A stretch of 36,144 bases of DNA, taken from the IMG/VR virus record IMGVR_UViG_3300044635_001461, positions 1-36,144 of that record, one strand, 5' to 3'. Source of the DNA: a virus. Of this stretch, positions 16,037 to 24,786 are shown one piece after another. Each line of letters opens with the position of its first letter. Position 1 is the stretch's first letter. Both the position numbers and the translations under genes were made by a program. Under the pieces are notes generated by a model. It was not told the DNA's origin. It saw only the letters and a program-made list of their open reading frames with translations, and did not search any database.

Positions 16037-17128
16037 TTACTTCTTGATTCCTGCGAGTTTTTGGAATCTTGAAGTCATCTCGTCAGCGTGTGGTTCTACA
16101 ATAGTAGATACTGGCTTAGTTGATGATACTTGTTTGCTTGCCAAACCTTCGGTGATAGTGTGAGCAGTTGTATTGGTTTTTTTCTTGACAACTGATGCAC
16201 CGGAATTAAATGATTCGGCTAAAACTGTATATGCCAACTTGACTTCACGGATGTTTCTGGTCAAGTCGAAAGTGTTAATGATCTTAAGTTTTTGATCTTC
16301 GGTTAAACTCTTACCTTTGAACAACTTGTTGGTATAAAGCAACTTAGCATTCAATAGGTTGGTTTCAGATAGAACGCCCTTCATAAACTTAACAGTGCTT
16401 AGAGCTTCTGATAAATGTTTCTTAAGAGATTCGTTTTCTTCGTTGATAGCGACCAAAGCTTCTGCCATTTCTTCGGCGGAAACTTCGTCTGCATATCCTC
16501 CTTCAGAAGGAGATGGAACTTGTGCTGGAGCGGGAGCTGCAGGTACTTGATCTACAGGTGCTTGAGCATCAGGAGCAACAGGAGCTGGAGCTGGAGCTGG
16601 AGCTGGAGCTAGTGCAGAAGGATCTTCAGCTTCTAGTTCAGCAAGAAGTTCGTCTAGATTAATATCACCCATGTCTTCGCCCATTTCTTCACCTGTATCG
16701 GGTGTTTCAGAAGAACCTTGACTGTGCATTTCGTCAGATACTTCGCCTTCTAATTCAGCTAGAATTTCATCTAGTTCTTCACTAGTTACTTCATCGCCTT
16801 CTTCAGATGAAGCTTCTTCTTCAAGTTTAACATCAAATTCTTGTTTACCGTTTGAAGATGTAGACTTGAGTGTAGATGGATTTGCTGGCTTAGAAGTCTT
16901 AGCTGTTAAACCATCATTTTTACCAATGTTAGAAGATGCAAGCTTTTCTTCAATCTTACCTTCTTCTTCTTCGGTTGATTCTTCTGCCATTTCTTCTTTG
17001 AGTTTGTCCGCAAACATTTCTTTCATACTGTTTGCAAAACTTTCTTCAAGGAAGGTTTTTGCATTTGCCAATGCTGTTTCACGAACAGCCTTTGCATCCG
17101 CAATACTTTCTTTTAATAGATCGCTCAT
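16037..17128 (-). CDS. Prohead scaffold/core protein, gp22-like
   Basis: A 363-residue, very acidic protein directly upstream of the capsid gene, the position of T4 gene 22. Residues 1-65 are helical and Glu-rich, followed by acidic stretches, an alternating Ala-Pro linker at about 173-206, and a helical C-terminal part. The segment NLLNAKLLYTNKLF (257-270), then LTEDQKLKIINTFDLTRNIREVKLAYTVLAESF, is a signature I know from core proteins of T4-like marine phages. Scaffold proteins fill the prohead and are degraded by the protease; several L-x-E and I-x-E sites are present. The start is preceded by AAGAAAGGCAG, a fair ribosome binding site. An ATATTTATT motif lies about 101 nt upstream, implying a leader. 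Confidence 0.82.
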   Translation of the reverse strand: MSDLLKESIADAKAVRETALANAKTFLEESFANSMKEMFADKLKEEMAEESTEEEEGKIEEKLASSNIGKNDGLTAKTSKPANPSTLKSTSSNGKQEFDVKLEEEASSEEGDEVTSEELDEILAELEGEVSDEMHSQGSSETPDTGEEMGEDMGDINLDELLAELEAEDPSALAPAPAPAPAPVAPDAQAPVDQVPAAPAPAQVPSPSEGGYADEVSAEEMAEALVAINEENESLKKHLSEALSTVKFMKGVLSETNLLNAKLLYTNKLFKGKSLTEDQKLKIINTFDLTRNIREVKLAYTVLAESFNSGASVVKKKTNTTAHTITEGLASKQVSSTKPVSTIVEPHADEMTSRFQKLAGIKK

Positions 17129-17283
17129 AATTATATTTCTGCCTTTCTTATTGTTATTTGTTTATGAAGCTATTGAAGAACTCCAAAGAAGATAAATCGC
17201 TGTCACATCAAAGAATGATGTATTTGAATAATAAATATAATTAAAAACGTAAATATATCAAAATATTTTATATTTATTGATAT
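17129..17283. promoter_or_regulatory. Divergent promoter region between scaffold gene and plus-strand pair
   Basis: This 155-nt AT-rich gap carries one ATATTTATT copy per strand, each in sense orientation. The minus-strand copy is at 17238-17230, about 101 nt before the scaffold ATG, and the plus-strand copy is at 17270-17278, 5 nt before the ATG at 17284. No terminator is seen here. Confidence 0.4.
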
Positions 17284-17877
17284 ATGCCAGCACAAAGTGA
17301 AAAGCAAGCGAGACTATTCAGATTAGTACGAGCCTTACAAAAAGGAAAAATTAAACCTGGAAAAGTATCTTCAACAGTACGTACAATGGCTAGTACTATA
17401 AAACCAAGTAGCGTTAAAGATTTTACCAAACTAAAAGAAATATTGAAAAGTCTCAAAGAGTCTGAGTATTCACTGAGTGATTTTGACATTATCAAAGGAA
17501 AATCTTTTAATCAAGTGTTGAAAGAAAACGAAGGAGTTCCATTTGTCAAAAAAGAAATGTTGATATTTCAAAATAAGCAAAATGGATTTAGCGGATTTGG
17601 CAAAACCAATTTTATTCCAAATGCGCCGGAAAACACACAGATACAAACCGAAATATTCAGTAACGGTAGTACAAAAAAGTATGTGTTTAAAAAATTAATA
17701 GATCAAAAAAATGAAAATTTAATTGTTTATGCTTGTTTTGTACAAAGAACCTATCCTGATCGACCAGAAAAAGAAATATTTAGTATGTTGAGTACCGGTG
17801 TAGATAAAAACAAAGATAGTGAACAAACAAGTTCGTTAGCAGACTTTATAGATAGAATTAACTCTTATGGCCTATAA
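17284..17877 (+). CDS. Protein with DUF3008-like N-terminus
   Basis: A 197-residue protein. The first about 47 residues (MPAQSEKQARLFRLVRALQK, then KGKIKPGKVSSTVRTMA and VKDFT) resemble the small DUF3008-type phage and bacterial proteins that begin MPA.S..Q and end with a K-D-F/Y segment; the role of those is unknown. The rest has a Gly/Phe-rich loop near 92-105, a beta segment and a final helix. The gene has no signal peptide or membrane segment. It lies on the strand opposite its capsid-gene neighbours and overlaps the next gene by 11 nt. ATATTTATT ends 5 nt before its ATG. Confidence 0.65.
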   Translation: MPAQSEKQARLFRLVRALQKGKIKPGKVSSTVRTMASTIKPSSVKDFTKLKEILKSLKESEYSLSDFDIIKGKSFNQVLKENEGVPFVKKEMLIFQNKQNGFSGFGKTNFIPNAPENTQIQTEIFSNGSTKKYVFKKLIDQKNENLIVYACFVQRTYPDRPEKEIFSMLSTGVDKNKDSEQTSSLADFIDRINSYGL

Positions 17878-18325
17878 TTTTAATCCCAATTTTTCTAAAC
17901 ATATGAATTCTAAAAAAGATAATTATAAGTTCATAAAAAGAACTGGCGAAGAAAACGCTTATTCAAATCCCGATGTACGTGAAATGAATAATAGTTATAA
18001 CAAGTACAAATCGCCAAAATTAATTAACTTTATAAATAATGATAATTTTGAAGAAGAAAAAATGTACAAACTTGAAGATATAGATAATCCAAATGGATGG
18101 AATTTTATGGAGATAGATTTGTTAGGCGAAATGGATTTTCGTATAGATGACGAGTACAGAATGTTCTCTGAAGTAGAAGTTCCCTCTTTAGATATGGTTA
18201 ATGAAAAGAGAAAAACCTTCGTCTATAAAACAGACGAAGGTTATGTATTAGAATCAAATAGAAAATATGTTTTTGAATCGTTTATCTCGATGTTGGAATT
18301 TATCGATTCTATACCGATGCGTTAG
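17867..18325 (+). CDS. Hypothetical protein, second gene of the plus-strand pair
   Basis: A 152-residue acidic protein, rich in Asn, Asp and Glu, with no membrane segment or recognised motif. It begins inside the last codons of the DUF3008-like gene (11-nt overlap in another frame), so the two are translated together. Its 3' end overlaps the 3' end of the convergent core-like gene by 17 nt. The C-terminal part (FVYKTDEGYVLE, then YVFESFISMLEFIDSI) has a strand-strand-helix look. I cannot assign a function. Confidence 0.55.
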   Translation: MAYNFNPNFSKHMNSKKDNYKFIKRTGEENAYSNPDVREMNNSYNKYKSPKLINFINNDNFEEEKMYKLEDIDNPNGWNFMEIDLLGEMDFRIDDEYRMFSEVEVPSLDMVNEKRKTFVYKTDEGYVLESNRKYVFESFISMLEFIDSIPMR

Positions 18326-18731
18326 TACTAACATTGGTTGTTTGTGGATTTTCATTCATTGAATCTGCGATCTCAAAATAACGTTCCAATCTCATACCAA
18401 CTTGTTCATACAACATTTCAAGTTGTTGTTCAATAGCTTTCATCTTTTGTGCTTCTTCGTACATCTTAGCGGCATCACGTTTGATTTCTTTCATATCACG
18501 TTCCACCATTTTAGCTTCCATCCATTCGTTACATTCTTTAATAGCATATCGTTCTGCTAAATTAACAGCTTCCATAATTTTTTGTGCTGTTTCATAGACA
18601 CTATCAGCTTTTAATCCTTTACGATATTCGTTGTAAGATTTAATAACCCCGACCATTTTTGATTTTTCTTCTTTGGTCAAAGCGACATAAGTCGATTCCG
18701 TAGAGTTTTCCAGTAAATGTTTTAATTTCAT
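18309..18731 (-). CDS. Small helical core-like protein with capsid-targeting-like N-terminus
   Basis: A 140-residue, charged, almost wholly helical protein between protease and scaffold genes. In T4 the small core proteins gp67 and gp68 lie near the protease gene. Residues about 60-125 look like coiled coil. The N-terminus MKLKHLLENS contains L-L-E at residues 6-8, fitting the L-x-E rule of the T4 prohead protease and resembling the leaders of the GP88-like, ligase-like and flavodoxin-like proteins. ATATTTATA lies exactly 4 nt before the ATG. A head core or internal protein is the best guess. Confidence 0.6.
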   Translation of the reverse strand: MKLKHLLENSTESTYVALTKEEKSKMVGVIKSYNEYRKGLKADSVYETAQKIMEAVNLAERYAIKECNEWMEAKMVERDMKEIKRDAAKMYEEAQKMKAIEQQLEMLYEQVGMRLERYFEIADSMNENPQTTNVSTNASV

Positions 18732-18735
18732 ACTT

Positions 18736-18744
18736 TATAAATAT
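18736..18744 (-). promoter_or_regulatory. ATATTTATA motif before the core-like gene
   Basis: The minus strand reads ATATTTATA, then AAGT, then the ATG at 18731, repeating the 4-nt spacing. The motif lies in the 12-nt gap after the protease gene. Confidence 0.4.
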
Positions 18745-19346
18745 TATAGTTCTGATAGAATGTTGTGAATAATTCTTTCAACATTACTATATGGGTTAAT
18801 TATTATTTTTTGTTCAACGCTTTCATTGATTTTTCCCTGTGGATACATAAAAGCTCCTTGTGTACTTGGATTGCTTACGAAATCAAACGCAATTAAATCA
18901 AAATCGTCTTGTACAACATCTGCATTTTCACGCATATCTTTTTTAACACTTCCTAATCCGCGACTACTAATACCCAAAAGAATACCTGATTGTAGCAAGT
19001 CTCTTAAAATGTTACCGCTAGGCGTAGGAAGAATTTCAACTGTACCAACTAAATCTTTACTTTCCCACCCCATATCTACGATATTATGACTTACATTTTT
19101 TAAGTTAACAACAGATGATTCTGGGTGATCTAATTCACCCATAGCACGACGTTGTTTAACGAAATTTTGCATATATTTCTCAGCTTCTCTCTTCAACACA
19201 TCTACTGGATACACACGGCCGTTTTGGTTTTTTGCGTCGGCACGTTGTAATACGCCGGTTACGTATAATTTTCCATCTTTAAGAGATTCATTTAAAGATG
19301 TTTTTTTAAATTCAAATGGTAAAATATCTATCAGTACTTGTTTCAT
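18744..19346 (-). CDS. Prohead protease, T4 gp21-like
   Basis: A 200-residue serine protease of the herpesvirus-assemblin-like fold used by T4-type phages to cut scaffold and capsid proteins during head maturation. Visible family features are GRVYP at 43-47, MGELDHPE at 69-76 with the catalytic His74, SHNIVDM at 86-92, and GILLGISSRGLGSV at 121-134 with the catalytic Ser at 127 or 128. A later FDFVSNPS segment (154-161) is also typical. The C-terminus ends HNILSEL, containing an L-S-E that could be an autocleavage site. Length is close to T4 gp21 (212). It lies 5 nt below the upstream structural gene and just above the core genes, the expected order. Confidence 0.93.
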   Translation of the reverse strand: MKQVLIDILPFEFKKTSLNESLKDGKLYVTGVLQRADAKNQNGRVYPVDVLKREAEKYMQNFVKQRRAMGELDHPESSVVNLKNVSHNIVDMGWESKDLVGTVEILPTPSGNILRDLLQSGILLGISSRGLGSVKKDMRENADVVQDDFDLIAFDFVSNPSTQGAFMYPQGKINESVEQKIIINPYSNVERIIHNILSEL

Positions 19347-19351
19347 ATATA

Positions 19352-20362
19352 TTAAGCTTTAGGTTGTGTTGTTCCCGTTTGTGCGTTTTGATCTTGAGTA
19401 GTCGCATCCTCTTTATCAGCGGTTATTTTGTTTGATGGAACAACATTTTGTTGACTGTTTGGTTCAACTAATGCTTTTGATTTAGCAACTTGATATTGAT
19501 CCTTTGGCTTCAAATTATCAGCATTGCCTAAAATTTTAAGTTTAAATCCTGGTTTAACAAAGAATTTAGCCACCTTTTGTTTATTTTCCTCTCGTCCAAT
19601 AATTATGATGACATATCTATCATAATAATAATCAATCGCAACGCCTGTTACATTGATTGTATAATCTGTTTCAGGCTGTTTGTATCCTTTACTAGCTCTA
19701 ACCACAATCTTCTTACCCAAAATTTTATCCTGTATTGACTTTTGAAGATTATTCTTTAATGCTTCAGTCGAACTTTTTAATTTTGTATCAAATGCTGTAA
19801 AGTCAGGAAGAACATCGTATGTTTTTAAATCTACTGACGGCGCCGCAGCGGGTTGTTTAGGTTGAGCAGGTTGAGCAGGTTGAGCAGGTTGAGCAGGTTG
19901 AACAGGTTGTGGGGCAGCAACTGGTTTATCTTCTTGTTCGTATTTAAGAGTATCAAATCTCTCATACATAGGTAAAGCACCTTGTTTATATCCAATTAAA
20001 TTGGGATCCATATCAGGATCATTGTGTTGAACCAAACCATTTTCGTCAGTATATGTATCGCCTAATTCAATTGATTGTGCTGGTGTTGCGTAAGCCGGAC
20101 CACTATACATTTGATTTTCCAACTTATATCCATTACTTCTTTTGATAGCTTTAGCTAACTTATATCCCAATTGTGTCGCTGCTCTAATGTTTCCTGGTCC
20201 ACGGCGGCTAAATGCAAATGGTGTTCTAGCAGCATCGCCTCCAACTGAAACAGGACCAGACGCGACCGCACCTGTACCTGTTGTACTAGCTTCATTTTTA
20301 ACCTTTAACTTGGTTAAAATTCGTTTAATCTTTTCTTTAAGATTTTGTTTCATTTTTGACAT
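19352..20362 (-). CDS. Hypothetical head-region protein with PAQ repeats
   Basis: A 336-residue protein. The ATG at 20362 is preferred to the in-frame TTG at 20365; a Met at 20353 is also possible. It overlaps the end of the previous gene by 26 nt in another frame. The N-terminus is a basic helix, followed by a Gly/Ala/Ser-rich segment (STTGTGAVASGPVSVGGDAA). That kind of segment recurs in head-assembly-region proteins of T4-like phages. A flexible Pro-Ala-Gln linker with four PAQ units lies near 145-170. A beta-rich domain follows (about 205-290), and the tail is Gln/Thr-rich. It sits between portal and protease genes, so a core or head-assembly role is likely. I recognise no defined family. 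Confidence 0.6.
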   Translation of the reverse strand: MSKMKQNLKEKIKRILTKLKVKNEASTTGTGAVASGPVSVGGDAARTPFAFSRRGPGNIRAATQLGYKLAKAIKRSNGYKLENQMYSGPAYATPAQSIELGDTYTDENGLVQHNDPDMDPNLIGYKQGALPMYERFDTLKYEQEDKPVAAPQPVQPAQPAQPAQPAQPKQPAAAPSVDLKTYDVLPDFTAFDTKLKSSTEALKNNLQKSIQDKILGKKIVVRASKGYKQPETDYTINVTGVAIDYYYDRYVIIIIGREENKQKVAKFFVKPGFKLKILGNADNLKPKDQYQVAKSKALVEPNSQQNVVPSNKITADKEDATTQDQNAQTGTTQPKA

Positions 20363-21215
20363 CAATCTTTTTAATTTCTTCTACTAATTCATACGCATTC
20401 AATAAAGATGTCAATTGATTTTCTTTAATTATACCGGCACAAGATTTAGTAGAAAATTGACTAATAACTTCATTTATTTTAATTTTAACTACGTCAGATG
20501 TAACATTTTTTACTTGGTCTTTTAATACCAAGCTGATTCTTTTGTATTCTTCATTGACATATTTTGTAAATTTACTGGAATTTGAAACATTGGTAATATA
20601 TTCCTTCAATAGTTTCTTTTGATCTGGCAATAAATCGTTGTATTTACTATTGAAATTTTCAATTAAAAACTTGTATGCTAACAATCTAACGTCTGCAGTT
20701 TGACTTCCATAAACATCCAACGATTCTTGATCCGACTTCTTTTCTTTTGTCAAATTTTCAACGATGTACTCTCTGGATTCTATTAACTCAGTAACTTCAA
20801 ACTTAACCCCACTTTTATCTTGGTCTTCAAATAATTTATAAATGGAAGCATATAACTTATAATTTGGGATTTTGTTCTTTAAAAAATCATCAATGTTATA
20901 TTTTTCTTTAATTTCTTTGATGATACTATACTTTTGTTTATTTAATTCACGTTCGTCAAGTTTAGATCGTGTTTGTAATACAACACCCAAAAGTCGTTCG
21001 GCCGAAGATACATCTTTACTTTTTTGTTGTAAAATAAAATTATAAAGCTGCACCTCTTTTCCAAGTTCTTTACTTTCGTGGAAGTACTTGAACATTAAAT
21101 TTTTAGTAAATGATTCATCTTTTCCCGCTAGAATGTCTGATGTAATTTGTCGAGTGAGTAGTTCAAACAATATTCCAGCATTCTTGAATTTTGAATGTTT
21201 TGCTTTCTTGTGCAT
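20337..21215 (-). CDS. Conserved hypothetical protein between portal and protease
   Basis: A 292-residue, Lys-rich, predominantly helical protein. The N-terminal segment KHSKFKNAGILFELLTRQITSDIL, followed by a YFHESKELGKEVQLY stretch, is of a type I associate with uncharacterised proteins in the portal-protease interval of T4-like environmental phages. There is no membrane segment or enzymatic motif. An ATATTTATA motif lies 16 nt before the ATG. Position suggests head assembly, but the function is unknown. Confidence 0.6.
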   Translation of the reverse strand: MHKKAKHSKFKNAGILFELLTRQITSDILAGKDESFTKNLMFKYFHESKELGKEVQLYNFILQQKSKDVSSAERLLGVVLQTRSKLDERELNKQKYSIIKEIKEKYNIDDFLKNKIPNYKLYASIYKLFEDQDKSGVKFEVTELIESREYIVENLTKEKKSDQESLDVYGSQTADVRLLAYKFLIENFNSKYNDLLPDQKKLLKEYITNVSNSSKFTKYVNEEYKRISLVLKDQVKNVTSDVVKIKINEVISQFSTKSCAGIIKENQLTSLLNAYELVEEIKKIDVKNETKS

Positions 21216-21231
21216 ATTATTTATTATTATT

Positions 21232-21240
21232 TATAAATAT
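21232..21240 (-). promoter_or_regulatory. ATATTTATA motif before the portal-adjacent gene
   Basis: The motif lies in sense orientation 16 nt before the ATG at 21215, in a 56-nt AT-rich gap below the portal gene. A TATAAATA overlaps it on the same strand (21235 down to 21228), so a T4-late-like box is an alternative reading here. Confidence 0.35.
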
Positions 21241-21271
21241 AATCAATGTGGTTAAATATATAGGAATTATA

Positions 21272-23170
21272 CTATTCTTTTATATTTTGTTCGTCCATGA
21301 AAGAATTTTTGTTTCCTTCCATCAAACTTTCTTTTTCTTGATCCAACGTTTTTAACAAATCTGTCAGCCCCTTAATAGACTCCACAGACAATGGCGATCC
21401 ATTTTTATATTTGTGCGATACTGATAAATCACTGCGTCTATTGTTTTCTAATGTGCCTAGTGGATCTTCCCCAAAAGGATATTTACTGGCATCTTTTCTA
21501 CCAGTTTGATCACGTTTTTCTGATAACTTTGGGGGAGTTGATGGTTCACCACCAGCTTCAGCGCCGGTATCTTTACCACTATCATCTCCTCCTTCAGGAG
21601 CAGTGTCAGTCCCAGGCTCACTACCACCTGGTTCAGCTCCGCCACCACCGCCGCTTTCACCCTCCTTATCTTTTTTATTTAAAAAGGATAGAGCTGGATC
21701 ATTGCCTTCTTCTTCAATCTGCTTAAATCTATAATTTCCTTTAGCGTCGTCGATTAGTTGTTTTTGCAGAGTTATCATATCATGATCTGATAAACCAAAG
21801 ATATTTTCATAAATCCATTTCTTAGAAAATACTTTTTGTTCTTGCATATCTTTGCAAAGTTCCACTTTGCTCTTATATACATCGATTTTTTCTTTTTCAA
21901 ATATAGTGGACGGATTAGTTAATTCCAGTGTAAAATCTACTAATGATTCGTCTCTATATCCTTGGCTATATAAATGAATAACCGCAATTTTATTCAATTC
22001 ACTAACCATAATACGTTGTATACGTTCTACTGTTCTAGCAAATCTTATGTCTTCAGCTGCTAATGTAGCTTTACCACTCAATGATTCATCATATCCCAAA
22101 AATGCTTTGGGTATCTTAAGTGCTGCCATCATTTTATTACGAAGATACTCAATGTCATCGGTACCAGTCCACTCTAATCCAGATAAATTTTCAATACTGG
22201 TTCCACTATCACTACCACGAACAGGCAAGAAAAAGTCCTCTACCATGTTTTGTAGATTGAATCTTAAATTATAATCTCCGGTTTCTTGATCCAAATATGG
22301 TACCTTTTTCATTTGGTCCATAATACGTTGCATATGATTGTCAACTTCATTTGGTGGAATATTACCAATATCAACTTTGAAAATGCGTTTTTCAGGCGCA
22401 CGCATAATACGATGAATTAACATTGCGTCTTCCATCAAACTCAATTGTTTCCAAACACGTCGGGCGCCTTCTAAAGTACTTTTTCCATATGGGAGAAAGT
22501 TACTATCGCTCAATAATCTAAAATGAGCAATTTGATAGTTCTCCAAATCCTCCATCTTGTTTCCATATGGCAAATTGACTTGAAATTTAACAAAGTTTTT
22601 ATTGGTCAAATGTGCATTTTCTACACGTGTTACATAATATGTACTCAATGGTTCTACCAAATAAACACCATATTCAGGGCTAATATGAAGTCGTAGATAA
22701 AAATCACCATATTTAACCATACACCGTGACCAACTCCATAAATTAAACTCTATGTTCAAAATATCATAGAATAGATTGTGCAAAATGTTTTTAATTTCAT
22801 CGTTGGAAGATTTGATATGAATTACTTCACCCATTTCATTTCGGGTTGTACATTCATCTGCATAAATGTCCAACGCAGATGATAGAATTGGATCCATATC
22901 CATTGTATCATAATCACGAAATAGTTCTACACGACTGCTTTGATATGATAAATTAAAATCTCTAGTATATTGATTATACGAAGTAGTACGTAATCTATTA
23001 AACCTGTCTCTTAAACTATTACGATCTGTAGCGTACTGAATTTCATCAGTATCAATAACTTTTAGTTTTTTACCACCAATGTTGCGAACGATCACGTCGT
23101 TTGAAAACAAACGCTTCAAACGAGCGAATAAAGACCGACTCCGTAATTCTTGAAAAGATTTATCTGACAT
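21272..23170 (-). CDS. Portal vertex protein, T4 gp20-like
   Basis: A 632-residue portal subunit. In T4-type phages twelve copies form the ring through which DNA is packaged and to which the neck attaches. Typical segments are DYDTMDMDPILSSALDIYAD (86-105), SWSRCMVKYGDFYLRL, LPYGKSTLEGARRVWKQLSL, MRAPEKRIFKVDIGNIPPNE, and IPKAFLGYDESLSGKATLA followed by EDIRFARTVERIQ. A low-complexity Gly/Glu/Asp-rich tail spans about 504-548 (a run of five Gly inside), followed by a charged C-terminus. The tail is an addition relative to the conserved body and is probably disordered. The gene lies 26 nt after the terminase stop. Confidence 0.93.
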   Translation of the reverse strand: MSDKSFQELRSRSLFARLKRLFSNDVIVRNIGGKKLKVIDTDEIQYATDRNSLRDRFNRLRTTSYNQYTRDFNLSYQSSRVELFRDYDTMDMDPILSSALDIYADECTTRNEMGEVIHIKSSNDEIKNILHNLFYDILNIEFNLWSWSRCMVKYGDFYLRLHISPEYGVYLVEPLSTYYVTRVENAHLTNKNFVKFQVNLPYGNKMEDLENYQIAHFRLLSDSNFLPYGKSTLEGARRVWKQLSLMEDAMLIHRIMRAPEKRIFKVDIGNIPPNEVDNHMQRIMDQMKKVPYLDQETGDYNLRFNLQNMVEDFFLPVRGSDSGTSIENLSGLEWTGTDDIEYLRNKMMAALKIPKAFLGYDESLSGKATLAAEDIRFARTVERIQRIMVSELNKIAVIHLYSQGYRDESLVDFTLELTNPSTIFEKEKIDVYKSKVELCKDMQEQKVFSKKWIYENIFGLSDHDMITLQKQLIDDAKGNYRFKQIEEEGNDPALSFLNKKDKEGESGGGGGAEPGGSEPGTDTAPEGGDDSGKDTGAEAGGEPSTPPKLSEKRDQTGRKDASKYPFGEDPLGTLENNRRSDLSVSHKYKNGSPLSVESIKGLTDLLKTLDQEKESLMEGNKNSFMDEQNIKE

Positions 23171-23196
23171 ATGATTTATCTATAATATATAAGTAT

Positions 23197-24786
23197 TTAC
23201 ATCAACCAAGTTAAACTTTCTTTTTTGTCATTTACCGTGAAATCCATAGTTTTATGATGATCTGGTACCGCGCTTACTTGTTTCGGAATTGAAATTTGAC
23301 TTGAGACTTTTGATATTTTTGAAATGATTGCACGGTTATAAGCTATTTGTTCATTTCTAAGCTTCAACGCTGTTTCACGTATCCACAATCCAATTCCAAT
23401 TGCCATAACTAAATCGTCATTATAACCCCTCATCGCTTCTGCTTTGGGTCCGTTCCAAACGAACACATTCAGTTCTTCATATAATCTTTTAGACTTCATA
23501 ATCACTTGTTTTTGTCTAAAAAATAACTCCAAATTACTTACGATTAAAGGTCTATTTTTACTAGTTGTTGTAAATCCAGGAATTAACTTTTTATCAGCTG
23601 TATTTAATTTATTAGAATATGTTTTTTCTACATCAATCACCGTCAAATCAGTTGCGCTATAAAACGTATTTTGATAGTCTCGGTCAATAATTTGTTGTAA
23701 TGTAGCCCACCCTATAGTGTTATTTTCTACCACCAATAAAGCATTGTTATATTCAGTAGCAACACTAACCAATAAGTTTCCATAATCTTTTGTAGTTAAC
23801 TGACCTTTATATTCAGCTACTTGTTCCAATGTTTCTATATCTATAACGTGGAATGCACTAAAATCACCACCGTCTCCTCTAGCACAGTCAGCTGTCAATA
23901 TGTAGTTTTTACTATAATTAGGATAATCCCAGATCCATAGGTCTTGATTGTTACCTCGCTTTTCAACAGGATCTTTTAGATGTGTTTGTTTGTAAAACTC
24001 AAGAATATCTACACTTACAACTTGATTACCAGATGTACTAAAGTCGCAATCACATTCTTGTGCTGCACCTTTTACTCCTGACAACTCAGTTTGTTTATCT
24101 CTCCACGTTTGATCTCTTTCTGGGTGTAAATGCCAAGGTAATCTAATTGTTTTAAAATTATTCTTGCCTTCTTCAGATTCAACCCAAATTTTATGGAAGA
24201 AATTGCCAACACCGTTTGGCGTACTTAGTATAATAGCTCTACCACCAGTAGACAGTGTATATTGAGAAGACAGCCAAATTTCTTCAATACCATCGATAAA
24301 TGCGGCTTCGTCGATAATTAGTAAAGATAGTGCTGATGAACGACCTGCTGTGCCGGCGGATGAAACTGCTTTGATTTGTGAACCATTTTTTAATCGTAAT
24401 GACAATCTATTATCTTCTACACAAGGAACTTTTAACCAACTTGGAAGGTTATCGTTTGCAAATCTTACCTTAGTGACAATTTCTTTCGCTGTTTCTTGCG
24501 TAATACTAATACAAAGAATGTTCTTATCATTATGAAATGTCATTAACCACAAACTATAAGCGGCTGTAAGGGTACTGATACCCATCTGACGACTCTTAAG
24601 AACAATGTTTAATTGATTATCAACAAAGTTTTGTAAAGCATCTTCTTGAAATGGATATAGTTCAAATGCAACCGTGCCTCTAATAGGATGTTGAATCTTA
24701 ACATACTTCTTCATAAAGTATATAGGATCCTCTATACACTTCTTATACTCTTGTTTTATTATTTCTCTGAGATTTGGCTGACTCAT
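23197..24786 (-). CDS. Large terminase subunit, T4 gp17-like
   Basis: A 529-residue packaging motor: an ATPase that pumps DNA into the prohead joined to a nuclease that cuts the concatemer. The ATPase domain shows LKSRQMGIST at 63-72 (Walker A position), SLLIIDEAAF at 154-163 (Walker B with catalytic Glu160) and STPNG at 188-192 (coupling motif). The nuclease domain has Asp300 in ILTADCARGD, Glu354 in LVVENN, and a late YNDDLVMA segment giving a third acidic residue. The Walker A Lys seen in T4 (GKT) is Ile here, a variant that also occurs in other T4-like terminases as far as I recall. The start overlaps the zinc-ribbon gene by 44 nt. Confidence 0.95.
   Translation of the reverse strand: MSQPNLREIIKQEYKKCIEDPIYFMKKYVKIQHPIRGTVAFELYPFQEDALQNFVDNQLNIVLKSRQMGISTLTAAYSLWLMTFHNDKNILCISITQETAKEIVTKVRFANDNLPSWLKVPCVEDNRLSLRLKNGSQIKAVSSAGTAGRSSALSLLIIDEAAFIDGIEEIWLSSQYTLSTGGRAIILSTPNGVGNFFHKIWVESEEGKNNFKTIRLPWHLHPERDQTWRDKQTELSGVKGAAQECDCDFSTSGNQVVSVDILEFYKQTHLKDPVEKRGNNQDLWIWDYPNYSKNYILTADCARGDGGDFSAFHVIDIETLEQVAEYKGQLTTKDYGNLLVSVATEYNNALLVVENNTIGWATLQQIIDRDYQNTFYSATDLTVIDVEKTYSNKLNTADKKLIPGFTTTSKNRPLIVSNLELFFRQKQVIMKSKRLYEELNVFVWNGPKAEAMRGYNDDLVMAIGIGLWIRETALKLRNEQIAYNRAIISKISKVSSQISIPKQVSAVPDHHKTMDFTVNDKKESLTWLM

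Noticed and set aside
16359-17195. Plus-strand open frames within the scaffold gene
   Set aside because: Complement of the acidic and Ala-Pro-rich scaffold sequence; no start signals of their own.
20363-20365. TTG start for the PAQ-repeat protein
   Set aside because: An ATG follows at once (20362).
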